Below are positions 20,943 through 32,337 of a DNA stretch of 64,000 nucleotides, one piece after another. The stretch spans positions 5,695,487-5,759,486 of the forward strand of contig OW203738.1 of NCBI GenBank assembly GCA_934045075.1, in the 5' to 3' direction. The notes beneath the pieces are model-generated. The model saw only the letters and a program-made list of their open reading frames with translations, made no database searches and was not told the DNA's origin. Origin of the DNA: Yponomeuta sedellus. Lineage: Eukaryota > Arthropoda > Insecta > Lepidoptera > Yponomeutidae. Each line of letters begins with the position of its first letter. Within the stretch, counting starts at the first letter, position 1. Made by a program: the position numbers and the translations under genes.

Positions 20943-22020
20943 TTTTTTGAAAATAAATGCAACAAATAAATGATTAATTTTGTTTGCTTGACTAGATTCT
21001 TTCAAAAAAAACCTATTTCAAAGATTCTTTCAACGAAAAAAAAAGGAAAAGAAATTTTATCATATGTGTGTTTATTAAGAATTGGTTGTACTTGATAGTA
21101 TTAAAAAAACCGGATGAGTACTAGTCGGACACACCTACCGAGGGTTCCGTGCAAAGACATAGGTATTTACGTATTATAAAATGTATTATTCACAAATCGA
21201 GGCCCGCAGTTTTCACGAACTTTTCCTAATCTTCAAAGACGAAAGAAGAAGAAAGGAAAAAAGATAGGTTTAGATTAGATTAGGTAATTCACCCATTTAT
21301 TTTCCACTATATTATGCAGTTTTCTTATTAGGGAGAAAAAGAGAAAGAACTTATGAAAAGGGAGATAGTGAATCTTCTATATGTACGAACAGCTAAGGCT
21401 TAGCGGTATGAACACAGCCCCGGATCGAAGAGGGGCAAACCGGGGCACTGCCCCGGGCGGCAGTTTCATGGGGGCGCCAAATCCTTAAGACAAGCATTTT
21501 AAAATATCTTATAACAAAGAATTTAAAAAAGAAAGTTGTAGTCTTTCCTGGTTAGATATTTTTTCCGTGTTTCTGTTTTACGTCACAAATTAAAGTTATT
21601 ACTTATTAAATAATTAAAAGTTTAAAATTATTAAAGGATTATTACTTTTACAAATGGTCTCAAAAATGCTACTTCAAGGTTTTGCGCGGTTCGAAAAAAT
21701 CGTAGATCCGAGGCTGTATGAACGTTCTGTTTGTTGTTATTCGTGCCAATTCTAATCCCCTGAAACAGTTGTAAACTAAGTCTAGATTGTAAAACTTTTA
21801 GTACGGACAATTTCATACCAGTTTCGTACCAATACGTGCATATTGGTGGTCCTTGGTTTCTTACTGTATACTGACACCATGAAGGTAACCAGATTAAAAA
21901 TACGTTTCCTAAATCCTTGTACGCATTTCGCTAATGGAGAAATTCTCTGCCATTTTGTCATCATATCACCAAACTAGCTCTTTTGATAAGTACTCTTGAC
22001 AATTTCACTAAATTAATAAA
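20943..22020. other. No recognised gene
   Basis: AT-rich with a GC block at 21420-21480 (GGGGCACTGCCCCGGGCGGC) that looks like part of a dispersed repeat. Minus frames of about 60 codons at 21631-21964 have no motif. Confidence 0.45.
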
Positions 22021-22027
22021 TAACTAC

Positions 22028-22330
22028 AAGCGCTCGTGGCCTCGACGAACCGAGTGATTGGAATCAATCACTTGAGTAAATAACAATAGGCGCGGTCAGG
22101 TAACCATCAGGCAGGATAGGTGACCGTCCCGTAACTACCGCTGGTGGCATTTTTCCGAACGCTTCCCTATGACGTGGCGGCTTGATAACTTCTGATAGTA
22201 AGGTCTACCACTGACTTACAATCCTCCACCAACCCGGACTCTGCCCCCGTGGTGGTGTATGGCCTAACCTTCCTGCGATGCAGGAAGAGACCAGTGCCCC
22301 AGCAGTGGCGACATACAAGGGTTGATAATA
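22028..22330 (-). repeat. Repeat M copy
   Basis: Runs backwards from AGCGCTCGTGGCCTCGAC-type end to TACAAGGGTTGATAATA, with an internal deletion near 22165. Confidence 0.83.
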
Positions 22331-22493
22331 TAACACATAACAATAAATAACATACATAAAACACAATTTCTTGTCCTGGTCCCAAACCAGGATACCCTGT
22401 GCTATGTTAATAAGGCAAGGACATCACAAATATTGGACTTATGTCAGATTATGATGTCTTTTATCATTTTGGTGTTAACAATGTAAAAAGTTA

Positions 22494-22795
22494 CATATTA
22501 AACGGGTTTCTTCTTCAGGCTTTATTAGTCCACTGCTGGACATAGCCCTCCCCTAATGAGAGCAAGGTTGTGCCTTCATTGGGGGGTAATGACCATAATC
22601 GCCACGCTGGGCATGCGGGTTGGGGATCCGTTTAAACAGGTTTAATCGCGATTATTTGTCTACCCGTGACCACGGCACCTGCAACGCTGCCGAAAAGTCA
22701 GGAATTAAGGTAATTACGTTTTAGCTTATAAATAATAGCGATTAGACCCGGTCAATATATAACTGTGTATGAACATCGCCAATCATTAAAATATA
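22494..22795. mobile_element. MITE G interrupted by repeat C
   Basis: TATTAAACGGGT (to 22507) is broken and resumes at 22632 as TTAAACAGGTTTAATCGCG, continuing through CGGCACCTGCAACGCTGCCG to the right inverted end near 22760. TTAAACGGGT (22498-22507) and TTAAACAGGT (22632-22641) are the target duplication of the inserted repeat. Confidence 0.8.
22508..22631 (-). repeat. Repeat C inserted in MITE G
   Basis: TTCTTCTTCAGGC, TTAGTCCACTGCTGGACATA, CCTCCCCTAATGAG and CCACGCTGGGCATGCGG: a 5'-truncated LINE 3' end, with its GAA tail at the left because it lies on the minus strand. Confidence 0.85.
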
Positions 22796-23915
22796 CTTAC
22801 TAATGTAAAATATTCTAGTTATATCTCTATTTTTACTACTACTCTAAAAATGATACAACTATACGTTAGGTGTATTAAGTACTTACCACACTCAACTAAA
22901 TGCCACATAAATCGTCAGGAAAAATATTACGAGAGCAAGGACGAAAAATCTCCCTCTATTTTCCTTTTAAAACGTATGAGGCACTATTTTACCTGCAGTG
23001 CAGCGAAATGACGTCATAATACGTCATAATGGCCGCGTAATGGCCTCTCTAAACTGAGCACTCGAGGTGTTACGTGTGCTCGCACCTTAATAGCCGTGTA
23101 CGAATACACTGCCTTAAAAGCTGAATTAAAAAAGTTGCGTTTGAAAATGGAACGGTCTTTTTTCCATGAAAAGTATTTATGAAGCTGCCAGTGTTTTTCA
23201 GTGGTTTCTATTCTTGCAAAATTACAGTAATCAGCCAGTATCTAAAACAAAACTGATCTAAACATCTTGAAGTCTATTTTCTTAGTGAAAGGCATGCAGG
23301 TGAGAATTGAACAAAAGACGAAAATAACGTTTAGGTATCTTTGTTTCGCCTTTTATCTCCGTTTGGTGTTCACATAGTAACATTTCACGTAAAAAATTAG
23401 ACAAATGCAGAAAAAGATATAATAGAAGTAATACATAAAAAAGGTTGATAGGTTGATCGGCAACATTCAGTCTATCTACCGATTATTTTCGCAGTCGGTA
23501 GATGTACTGAGTGTGATGTTAGAGTTTGTGACATAAAAATTTAGAAAAAAAACAACATCGCTTCAGTGTAGTATTGTATTTTGTTGAATTCATTAGAGTG
23601 AGAGATTTAATAAAATATGTAGCAAATCACTTAGAACCTTTTTGCAAGCGAGTCGAAACTTTTTTCAGGAAAAACTCTTTCTTTCTCCTTGAATAGACCA
23701 TTGGGAGATGGCTGAGAAATATGTGTAATGTTTTAATATTCCCATCGCAGAGTGTCGTCAGTTGCTAAAAAGTGAACAGTATTATACCGTCAACGTTGAG
23801 TTAATCTCTAAGATATTATCTCCTAGATTCGTTAAAGATATAATAGTCATGTTTTTTAGATTCATCTATATGATGAGGTGGGCCAAGTAAGCCTACACGA
23901 AGAGCATATCGATTG
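22796..23915. other. No recognised feature
   Basis: AT-rich DNA of about 1.1 kb. Only a small stem (CATCTACCGA type) near 23475-23515. Confidence 0.5.
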
Positions 23916-24562
23916 ATGTCAACCCTTGTATGTCCCCACTGCTGGAGCACAGGTTTCTTCCTGCATTTCAGGAAGGTTAGGCCATACTCCACCACGGGGG
24001 CCAAGTCCGGGTTGGTGGAGGATTGTAAAAAAGTGGTGGGCCTTACTGACAGAAGTTATCAAGCCGCCTATAAAAAAATAAATATTGGCCTTTTTGCATC
24101 TACTCAACGAGATGATCCATACAGCGTCCAGTGGTATCTTCACTCACACACTAGATGGGTGAAGGGACCACTCCGACGCTGTAGTGCCTGGGACATGGTT
24201 TTATAGATGATTTTTAGGCTTGCCCAGCACCTATACCATCCTGACAGCTTAGTCGGCCTAGCCCACAGGAAAGACTAGTCAATACGTGCGGAGCCAACCA
24301 AGCCGCGGGTTTCCTCACGATGTTTTCCTTCACAGTTAGCGTGTGGTATTGCGACTACAAATTCGCAAATGTACGTAACTTTGAAATTAAACCAAGTCAT
24401 TGGTACATGCCCGCACTCGGGATCGAACCTGGGGCTTTCGCTTGCCAGTCCATGGTTCTACCCACTGAGCTACCACCGTTTATCAAGCCGCCTATAAGAC
24501 ATGACTTAACGTCTGCCATTACATGACAGCCGGCACCAACGGCTTAGCGTGCCTTGCTAAGT
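23916..24562 (+). repeat. Repeat M interrupted by repeat B
   Basis: Repeat M 23916-24073 resumes at 24480 after the inserted SINE and ends near 24562 (GGCTTAGCGTGCCTTGC). Confidence 0.88.
24074..24479 (-). mobile_element. Repeat B (tRNA-headed SINE), full length, with target duplication
   Basis: Complete 406-bp minus-strand copy flanked by TTATCAAGCCGCCTATAA at 24056-24073 and 24480-24497 (18 bp, exact). The head is AACGGTGGTAGCTCAGTGGG with GGTTCGATCCC, and the tail is A-rich at its left border. This copy defines the ends of the family. Confidence 0.93.
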
Positions 24563-24952
24563 AAATACAAATCACGCGCCTTATCACCGGATCTGTTCGT
24601 GGGCGTAGTGAGTGTTGTGTGTCAGCCAGCTGCGAAAAACTAAAAGTATTGAAGACTACCCACAATAATTGACTGTACTCGCCACTTCAGTCTACCCTAG
24701 AGCACTGGAACGCCGCCGAAAGGTCAGCAAATGACTGGCACTGACTGAAAATCAGCGCTGAAGGCTAGTCCATCAGCGTACGGCAGCTGACTCAGCAGCA
24801 GGGACATGCCGTGACCTTTCGTTTTTCTTCTTTGTTTTTGTTGTTTGTGAATGTCATGTTTAGTAATATGTTTTAAGTTTGTTTTGTTACTGTGGCGTGT
24901 GCACTGTTTCTATAATAAATGTTTTTCTTTCTTCTTCTTCTTCAAATAAGGT
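24563..24952. other. No recognised gene
   Basis: Contains TGACTGAAAATCAGCGCTGA (about 24743), a motif also near 11731 and 38825, and a TTCTTTCTTCTTCTTCTTCA tract near 24924. Confidence 0.45.
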
Positions 24953-25030
24953 TTCACCTAATAAATAATCGTGATTAGACCCATTTAGTAGATAACTATG
25001 TATGAGTATCGCGAATCACTAAGAAATACG
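24953..25030. repeat. MITE G, right end
   Basis: CTAATAAATAATCGTGATTA then ATGTATGAGTATCGCGAATC. Confidence 0.75.
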
Positions 25031-26100
25031 ATATTTCTTGCCAAATTTCATATGTCTAGGTCAACGGGAAGTACATTATGATTTTTTTCCCTTCAGTGTC
25101 GAAATGTACAATTTTGGGCGAAACTTTTAAGTTTGATTTTATCACAACTTCAATGGACTACTAACTTAAATAAATAATTTTCAGATAAAGGGTCTTAACA
25201 GTCTGCTGAATGGACAGACAACAAAGTAACCCTTTGGATGTTTCCGTTTTTTCCTTTTTGAGGTACGGAACCACAAAAATATTTAGCACACAAATAATAA
25301 AAAATTTAAACAATTTCATGTACCCATTTTTTACCTACGATTTATTATAGGGCTCTAAATCACGATCATGAATTAAATGTCAGTGTCAGAGTATTTATTC
25401 TAACAGCATTTACGCCAGTTTAATCACGACTTCTAGGTTTTAAAATAACGTTAATTAACGACCAATATTTAAAATACTAAGTTTAGGCTTTTTTGTCTAC
25501 TATTTTTTCTAGACGATCTAGATCTTAACTGAATGTAGATCTTAGCTCACTGACTCAGCGTCACCTGGCACTTGCAGGCTTTAGAGCACAGACTTCGATA
25601 CCTATCAGACCTACCTATGCGAAGCTACGGTCTTGAAGGGGAGTGATGTGACGAGCACATGTCAACTCTGCGCGCGCACTACAAACTCCAACATTCCTGC
25701 ATCGCGCAATCAGTGTTTCGGCCGTCCTCAGGCATACGATCTGCCTGGCGGGAAATTTCCCTTTATAGTGGAAGAGCATGATCACACGCTCTTCCCTATA
25801 AAGGTGTCCATTTAAAAATAGAGTTTTGCACGGTACACAGTCACCACACTGCCCCGCTGTGTGCGAAACAGGGACGTGTCATTAGTCCGTGATGAATACG
25901 GGCGTCTTAGCGCGCGGCCCATTCAGACGTGCGTTTAACTCCGCTCACTCACTGAGCACGAGGAAAAACTGCTCCGAGGGTGGATTCTGGACATTCCGAG
26001 GTAAAATTATTTAGTCGTCGTTGATGGGTCACGTCAGAAATGAGACAATTTGACGAAGAAATAAGGTGACTGAGACGTACTGTTATATATTGAACGGGTC
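25031..26100. other. No recognised gene
   Basis: Holds a near-palindrome at 25770-25806 (CTTTATAGTGGAAGAGC and GCTCTTCCCTATAAAG). Nothing coding recognised. Confidence 0.45.
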
Positions 26101-26104
26101 TCTT

Positions 26105-26260
26105 TATCATCAGCCATTTGCCGGACACTATGCCCAGTGCAGGACTTAGTGCTCTCTCATGGCTTCCAAAACTCCGCGGTCTTCTCGTCCGCATCCAGCG
26201 ACTCACCGCCACCGTAACCAGGGGCATTATTATGTAAGTATCCACTGAGTTGAGTGACGT
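26105..26260 (-). repeat. Possible LINE/SINE 3' piece
   Basis: CACTATGCCCAGTGCAGGAC and CTTCTCGTCCGCATCCAGCG resemble the tails of RTE-type repeats (compare CAGCAGTGGACATAG). The overlapping minus 98-codon frame is probably repeat-derived. Weak. Confidence 0.35.
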
Positions 26261-26554
26261 TGATTTTTACTTTTTTTAAGCTACTCCGGTTGTCAAATGC
26301 ATACATTTTTTGACACTTTGGAGTTGTATAGCTTCACTCGATAGAGTGGAATGTTACGTAATAGAAGGGCTCGTCGTCAGACCATCTGGTGGAGGGCCTG
26401 CCCACGCTGCGTCGTCCGGTCCGTGGTCGCCAGGTGATAAGTTATTCAGCCAGCCTCAACGGCCTTCAGTTTTTCAAGCTATGTGCGCCCCCCACTGCCA
26501 CTTCAACTGAGCTATTTCTTTGAGCTACATCAGTAACTTGCGCTCGGCTCCTCT

Positions 26555-27005
26555 TTCACGGTTCAGGCAGTCCATTTAAGGAATGATCTGCCCGTGGAAG
26601 TGAGAAAAGCAAAGTCCTTGGCTTGTTTTAGGGCGTTGGTGAAATCCCAATACCTCACTGCATAAACTGGAAAACTGTTGCTTATATGTATTTAATTGTG
26701 TAAGTATTTATTTTTAGGTATCTATGTATATTATTATATAAATATATGTACTTTATATCGTAGGCAATTATAAATAATTATATTCTCGCACTCTTTTCCT
26801 GTTTGGTATCAATATATTTTCGATTTCATTATATTTATGTACAGGCACTACGTACCAACTACATTCTTCATGCAATCCACTTCTTCCAAAGGTGGTCTGG
26901 AAGAGATCGCTCTTAGCGATAAGACCACCATTGTATAACGTTACTTAAATTTAAGAAATCATGGTTGTAATATTTTTCTGGTTGTGCAATAAAGTGTTCT
27001 CTATC
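26555..27005 (+). pseudogene. CR1/Jockey-like LINE 3' end
   Basis: The frame 26555-26665 reads FTVQAVHLRNDLPVEVRKAK...FRALVKSQYLTA then TAA, the usual C-terminus of these RT proteins (LWNxLPxxVR...F). The 3' UTR follows, with GGAAGAGATCGCTCTTAGCG, ATAAGACCACCATTGTA and AATAAAG near 26990, ending in ATCTCATCATC. A related end lies at 44852-45310. Confidence 0.85.
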
Positions 27006-27235
27006 TCATCATCTATATATGAGCTATGCGAATCATTAAAAATTGTGTATAAGTTACACAAACAAAACTATACGACTTCACCAGAATACGTCCGCTGAAA
27101 CAGTCCGGTGGATATGATTTAAAAAGGTATTCATTTTTGTTTTAAAGCACATTTAAGCGCTCTATAGGAGAGTGAACTAAATGTTTGTTCACTGCGAGCT
27201 CTATACCGCTTTAGGTAATAATAATAATAAATTAT

Positions 27236-27395
27236 GTACATCGTGAGGAAACCTGAATAGCTGAGGAGTTCAAATACCTCAGCGCTTGAAATTGCTAATC
27301 CGCAGTGTTCACGCGCTAGTTAAGCCCATATTCTCTCTCTCTCTCTATGAGAGAAAGCGTATGTCCTGCAGTGGGACGTATTGAGATACACAATT
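27236..27395 (+). repeat. Repeat I (SINE)
   Basis: CATCGTGAGGAAACCTGAAT, AGTTCAAATACCTCAGCGC, GCTAATCCGCAGTGTTCACG, AAGCCCATATTCTCTCTCTC and GTCCTGCAGTGGGACGTAT. Confidence 0.8.
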
Positions 27396-27429
27396 TGAGA
27401 AAAACAATTACACTAGTGCACTCAAGTCA

Positions 27430-27705
27430 CTTCTGAGTGGTTCTTCCTGTGTGGTGTCGGCCTAGAGAATAGCGCCAACCCAGATTCTTCCCGCGGGTGT
27501 CGTAAGAGGCGACTAAGGGGCGAGGCGAAAACCGGGGGGTGGGCAGCAGCGCCTCCTGCAGTATGATTCCACCGAACTGCGATCCCCAACCCGCATGCCC
27601 AGAGTGGGGTTTATAGGCATTACCCCTATGATAGCACAATTTGACGCTCTTTAGGGGAGGGCTATGTCCAGCAGTGGACTAGTATAGCCTGACGACGACG
27701 ACTCA
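27430..27705 (+). repeat. Repeat C, long copy
   Basis: CGGCCTAGAGAATAGCGCC, CGCGGGTGTCGTAAGAGGCG, GGGGTGGGCAGCAGCGCC, CCCAACCCGCATGCCC, AGCAGTGGACTAGTATAGCC and a GACGACGAC tail. Confidence 0.8.
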
Positions 27706-28244
27706 AGTCACTTCACTCTCTGCGAATGATAATAAATATTCTGTTCAATTAAATTCAGACGCAGATGGCTAAATTGGCACCGCAAGTAAAAAATTAAAGC
27801 TAGTTCAGCGCCTTCATTATGTAACTTACCACGTATACATCTGTGTGCAAAAACGAAATATTTACTGGGCTTTGTCGTACAATTATGTGGCTCAATATCA
27901 CTATCACGTATTATATATTTACTGAAATGCGTGATACATATTAAGCCTCATATCCATACGGCAAAGCTGATTAAACATTCCGCTTTCGCACACATATTTA
28001 TACGCAAAAAGTTACAAAATCAAGTCGCAGGTAACCATAACCTACATACGTGTAGGTGTATATTAAAGCCTTATCTCGGCATCCAGACAAATAATTATCA
28101 GACCGCAATTAAGTGCTCTGAATGTGCATTTAACTTCAAGTGTTTACTGCATGGACACGTTTAGAGCATTAAGTCGGGACTGCACTCGAATAGCAGCACT
28201 GCTCCTTAAAAGCGGTCAATGATAATAAAATTAAGGGTAAGAGC
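27706..28244. other. No recognised feature
   Basis: AT-rich; a 77-codon plus frame at 27931-28164 shows no motif. Confidence 0.45.
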
Positions 28245-28352
28245 ACATGGAGTATTTGAGAATTGGTAGTAACAATACCTTTCGCTAACGAGAAGGATGA
28301 TACTGTGAGGAAACCTGAGTTCCTGAGGTGTTCAAATACCGCAGCCTCAATA

Positions 28353-28888
28353 GGCTATTTGACGGCGTAAAAAAGTATTAAATACATATATATTTGTATC
28401 AAGTCTCTTCCTGCATCGCAGGAAGGTTAGGCCATGCAGTAAGAGACCCGTGCCCCAGCAGTGGAGACATACAAGGGTTGATAATGATTTTATCAAGTAT
28501 GAGTTTTATAACCGTTTTGAGGCATTTTTACTAAAACAAATGGATAATTTCCGCACGAAACAGGATAAAACTTGAAAAAATTGTGTGTGTAGTAATTTTA
28601 TCGACAACGGCCAGAATTGATAGTCTTTAATGACGTCACAGGTCAGTAAATGAAGCGATCTGAGAAACCGACAGTAGACTTGACGTTCGTTAACTGGTCA
28701 GTTAAGTCACTAATGCCTGTGTGGCGCCATAATGCTCAAGAGCGTTTTGGCGGGTTATTTTAAAAGTGAATTGTTGCTTGCCTTTTTCAGAAAAACTACA
28801 CAAAAGATTTGAGAATTATAACTTCTCTAGCACTCATTAAACACCAACGATAAATCCGAGTTGGTTTTCAGAAACCCGTCAAATAGCC
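28353..28888. mobile_element. TA-flanked TIR element, non-autonomous
   Basis: 536 bp with 13-bp inverted ends GGCTATTTGACGG (28353-28365) and CCGTCAAATAGCC (28876-28888), flanked by TA on both sides (28351-28352, 28889-28890), as for Tc1/mariner-type elements. It interrupts repeat I. Inside is a fold-back scrap of repeat M (28404-28484). Confidence 0.8.
28404..28484. repeat. Repeat M fold-back scrap
   Basis: CTTCCTGCATCGCAGGAAGG forward, then GAGACCCGTGCCCCAGCAGT and ACATACAAGGGTTGATAA from the opposite strand. Confidence 0.75.
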
Positions 28889-29058
28889 TATTGCCAAACC
28901 ACGATGGGCACGCGTGGTAATTAAACCCATACTTTCTCTCCGCGAGAAAGTTCTGTGCCCTGCAGTGCGACGTTTATAGGCTACATGAGGGGAAGCATAA
29001 AAAGCTTGAATAAGAGCAATTAAACCTATTTGGGGTTGGATAAAAAAAAACTAAACTG

Positions 29059-29253
29059 TTGTAGACTGTTAGTCCGGATTTACTTACGGGTGTTGTTATA
29101 TCGGAAAAGTCCGACCAGGTGTGAGACAAGCAACCGACGACGCGAGCTCCGTCTCTGCTCACCATGATTAAGCTCTGCGAATCGGAGCGAAACCTGGTCG
29201 GACTTTTCCGATATAACAACACCCGTAAGTAAATCTGGACTAACAGTCTACAA
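29059..29253. mobile_element. MITE with 62-bp inverted ends
   Basis: Arms 29059-29120 and 29192-29253 differ at one base (CCGG/CTGG). The arm includes TTAGTCCGGATTTACTTACG and TATATCGGAAAAGTCCGACC. The 71-bp centre is unpaired. AAAACTAAACTGTT occurs directly left (29047-29060) and again at 29285-29298, so the moving unit may extend to about 29284. The 82-codon minus frame is an artefact. Confidence 0.9.
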
Positions 29254-29298
29254 TGTGTTGTGCTTACGAAAGTTTTAGTTCAAAAACTAAACTGTTTA

Positions 29299-29734
29299 TT
29301 TCATAAAAAGAATCCACAATATTCTTGCTCTGGAAGCTAAGAATCTTCTACATAGCATTATAGTACTTCCAGTAGTTGCTCTATATTAAAGATAAAATAG
29401 CCCGAGTAACCCTAGCTTTACAAATATATCCATTCCACTAGATTCAGAACTTTTTTTTACCCATATCTCCAAGATTTGACTTGGAGACTGCACATACCCT
29501 CCGGACGCAGATTCGAGTCCTTGACTGCTTAAAGTAAACATTGGAGCCTGAATCAGTTATTATTTACTGTCGCCTGTATTTATGCGGCTCCAGATATGGC
29601 CTAATTGTAATGTGCGCGCGCTTGTGCCGATTTATCAGTAGCCTTGCCAGGAAACGGAGTGGAATAGAGGGGTCCGTTGTCGAAAGGTTGTTTGAAAGAC
29701 CGCACTTTTAATGATAGGACGTCCTGCAGTCTAT
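29299..29734. other. No recognised feature
   Basis: AT-rich single-copy-looking DNA. Confidence 0.45.
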
Positions 29735-29925
29735 GTATCCTTACGACCTCTGTCGCGTAGCGGTAGCACATCTACCTACCATGCAAGAGGGTTCGAATCC
29801 CGGCCGGGAACAAAAAAAAACCCAGGTCTCGGATGTCGTTGTTTCTGGTTCCCACGACACAGGGTATCCTATAGTGTGGGGCCACAATGTATGTACCTGT
29901 ATGTAAATGTTATGTTACGTGTCCA
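29735..29925 (+). repeat. Repeat D (tRNA-headed SINE)
   Basis: Head CGCGTAGCGGTAGCACATCT, CCATGCAAGAGGGTTCGAAT; poly-A; CCCAGGTCTCGGATG; GTTTCTGGTTCCCACGACAC; AGGGTATCCTATAGTGTGG; tail TATGTAAATGTTATGTTACG. Confidence 0.85.
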
Positions 29926-29949
29926 TTTTAGTAAACAAGATTCAACCGA

Positions 29950-30180
29950 TAAACATACACACACACCAGTCATCACGCCTGTATCCCAGAGGGGTAGGTA
30001 GGCAGAGACCAGAGACTGCACTTGCCACGATCCTGACACATCACCTTCGCTTCATCAACGTTTATAAGTCGTTGCATGCACGCTCGCTGGTTCCGGGTAC
30101 TTTTATCTTTCCCTTTGCTAATACATCCCCTATTTGGTTGATGTAAGTCCGCCTAGGACATCCCGTCCGTCAACCGGTAA
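29950..30180 (-). pseudogene. LINE tail L, minus strand
   Basis: The minus strand reads PRRTYINQIGDVLAKG and then a 3' UTR (CTCTGGGATACAGGCGTGAT). Same family as 46733-47070 and 62945-63065. Confidence 0.7.
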
Positions 30181-30344
30181 AGTATGACATTTTAATTTAA
30201 AACTACCTCCGTGGGACACTACTTTAGACAACACACTGCTAAATTTATAAACAAAGTTCATGAACTGGCGAGAATATTTAAATTTTTGGCACGAATTGTT
30301 AATGATGTGGTTAGAATCTTGAAAAGATCTAAGAAAAAGAAAAG

Positions 30345-30450
30345 AAAGAAAAAAAGACTAAGTTTGGAGTTTTTTAGTCCATTTTTCTCCAAAATGTTCT
30401 AGATTTTGAAATGGACTTCTACGGTGTCCGACGCTCATTGAACTGGTTTT
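30345..30450 (+). repeat. Short dispersed repeat K
   Basis: GACTAAGTTTGGAGTTTTTT and CTCCAAAATGTTCTAGATTT. Confidence 0.55.
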
Positions 30451-30717
30451 CTTTTTAAACATTAGGGACACCATATAGATACCAAGCTTGACCTTTTGAG
30501 GCGGTCAGTCTAGACATATTATAGATCTGGAAATGCATGTGTACCGAGAAGGCTAAAAGGTACCCTTTAAATACAAAACCCGAAATACAATGTACCATTG
30601 CTGGCAAAATTATTATACTCAAAGATTTTTTTATATCATTTGCACCATAGTGGTATTTGTAATTAAATTATTATCGCAAGACATTATCATTATCCTTAAT
30701 TTACTAATTTGTCTCTG

Positions 30718-30975
30718 TCTTCTTCTTCAGGCCATATTAGTCCACTGCTGGACACAGCCCTCCCTTAATGAGCGCCACAGCGCAAGGTTGTGCCATCATT
30801 GGGGGGTAATGCCCATAATCACCACGCTGGGCATGCGGGTTGGGAATCGCAGTTTGTTGGAATTGTACTGCAGGGGGTGCTGCTGCCCACCCCATGGTTT
30901 GTGTCCCTTAGTCGCCTTTTACGACACCCGCGGGAAGAATTTGGGTTTACATAATATAGCCTGAAGAACAAGAAG
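30718..30975 (-). repeat. Repeat C with a fold-back end
   Basis: Long minus copy from TTCTTCTTCAGGCC to GACACCCGCGGGAAGAATTT, then AATATAGCCTGAAGAAC in the opposite sense. The overlapping 124-codon frame is repeat-derived. Confidence 0.8.
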
Positions 30976-31919
30976 ATGTAATTTGTCTCTGGATACCTTT
31001 TTATTAATATGGCAACACAAAAAATAATTCAAATTGAATGATCCGTCTGCAATGAAAATTATAACAACCATATTAAATATAGAGTTTCCATGCCGTTTTT
31101 AACCCTCGCATTGTCCAGTCATCTTGATTGTGACTGGTGTGCGCATTACGTTACTTTTTTGACACAATTTCCAAGGAAAACCGTTCTTATTCCCTGGTAC
31201 TAAGTCCCTTTGCGACTGAACAATTAACTTAGTCGTAAATACACATGCAGAAATATGACAACTCTTCTTATACCTCCGGGCTATTCGAATTTAGATTGTA
31301 TTTCATATGCGGTAAGGTCTACATGGATGTTATAAATATTATTGCGCAGGTAATTCAATGTGGCACGAGTCAGTGCCATTAGTTTTATTTATTTTATCGT
31401 TATTAGACTCTCGGGAGGATATTTAGGTGGTGTATTAAGACCGCCATTTTGAAATTATTGAGCACGCGTGAATGTGAAATGTATGATACTGAGTTACAGT
31501 AAAACTACAAAAAACCGTCAGTTACTTCTTATTAAAAAAAGACAAAAATATAATTCTGAATACAATGCAGGACTTCGAAGTTACTCTTTTATTTTTCATT
31601 GATTTACTACATAAATATTTTTGCGAATCCGAATCTGCACACCTGGACCTATATTCTGCTAATGCTTTGTGGTACAATGAAAATTGCATGAACATGGTGA
31701 TTTAATTTCGTTGCTGCTTCAAGTCTACGCGTGCACTTACATCAAACCTTCTAGGTGTCAATGGTATGAAAAAACAGCCCACGTGACCTGACCATCTATC
31801 TGCCACGGTACTATAATGCACTGACAAAATCTAGGGTTTGGTTGAAATGAATTGAAAAGGTTTTATTCAAAGTAGCGCAGAAAGTGCGGCTTACTGAACG
31901 TTACAATTCAAACTAGGGG
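30976..31919. other. No recognised feature
   Basis: AT-rich DNA of about 950 bp up to the gypsy insertion site. Confidence 0.5.
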
Positions 31920-31977
31920 TCAATTCCAAAAACTAGATCATTTTGGAGAAAATATCGACAAAAAACTCCAAACTTAG

Positions 31978-32157
31978 TGTAAGATTAGTATTTCCTTGTG
32001 TTGTCACTGGCTCACTATCACACCAAGTCGGTATTACACGAAGCACGTCCAACCACACTCCACGCTCTCACGCAGCGCACTGACAGATTGACAGCTCCCC
32101 AACACTTGTGTGTGTGAGACAGTGTACTATATCTATTTAATAGATACAAACACTACA
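31978..32157 (-). repeat. 3' LTR of the gypsy element
   Basis: 180 bp. Preceded by CTTAG (31973-31977). A purine-rich tract on the minus strand (GATAAGAAAGAGA, rc of 32158-32170) directly abuts the LTR and fits the polypurine tract. Confidence 0.95.
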
Positions 32158-32337
32158 TCTCTTTCTTATCAAAATAAATTTATTTAATATTAGTTTTACT
32201 CAACTATAATCAAATAACAGGTATTATCCGACTTATAATAAATTTATAATATTCATTAGACATTAACTTAACTCAAACAAAATAAAATTAGGCGTTATAA
32301 CATTATAATCATTAAAATATAATCAACAATAATCAAC

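Larger units (their letters stand above)
28245..28985 (+). repeat. Repeat I split by a TIR element
   Basis: Repeat I runs from GAGTATTTGAGAATTGG to GCAGCCTCAA (28350) and resumes at 28891 with TTGCCAAACCACGATGGGCA through CTGTGCCCTGCAGTGCGACG. Confidence 0.8.

Noticed and set aside
30590..30964. 124-codon plus frame
   Set aside because: Its second half is the antisense of repeat C; the first half is AT-rich random sequence.
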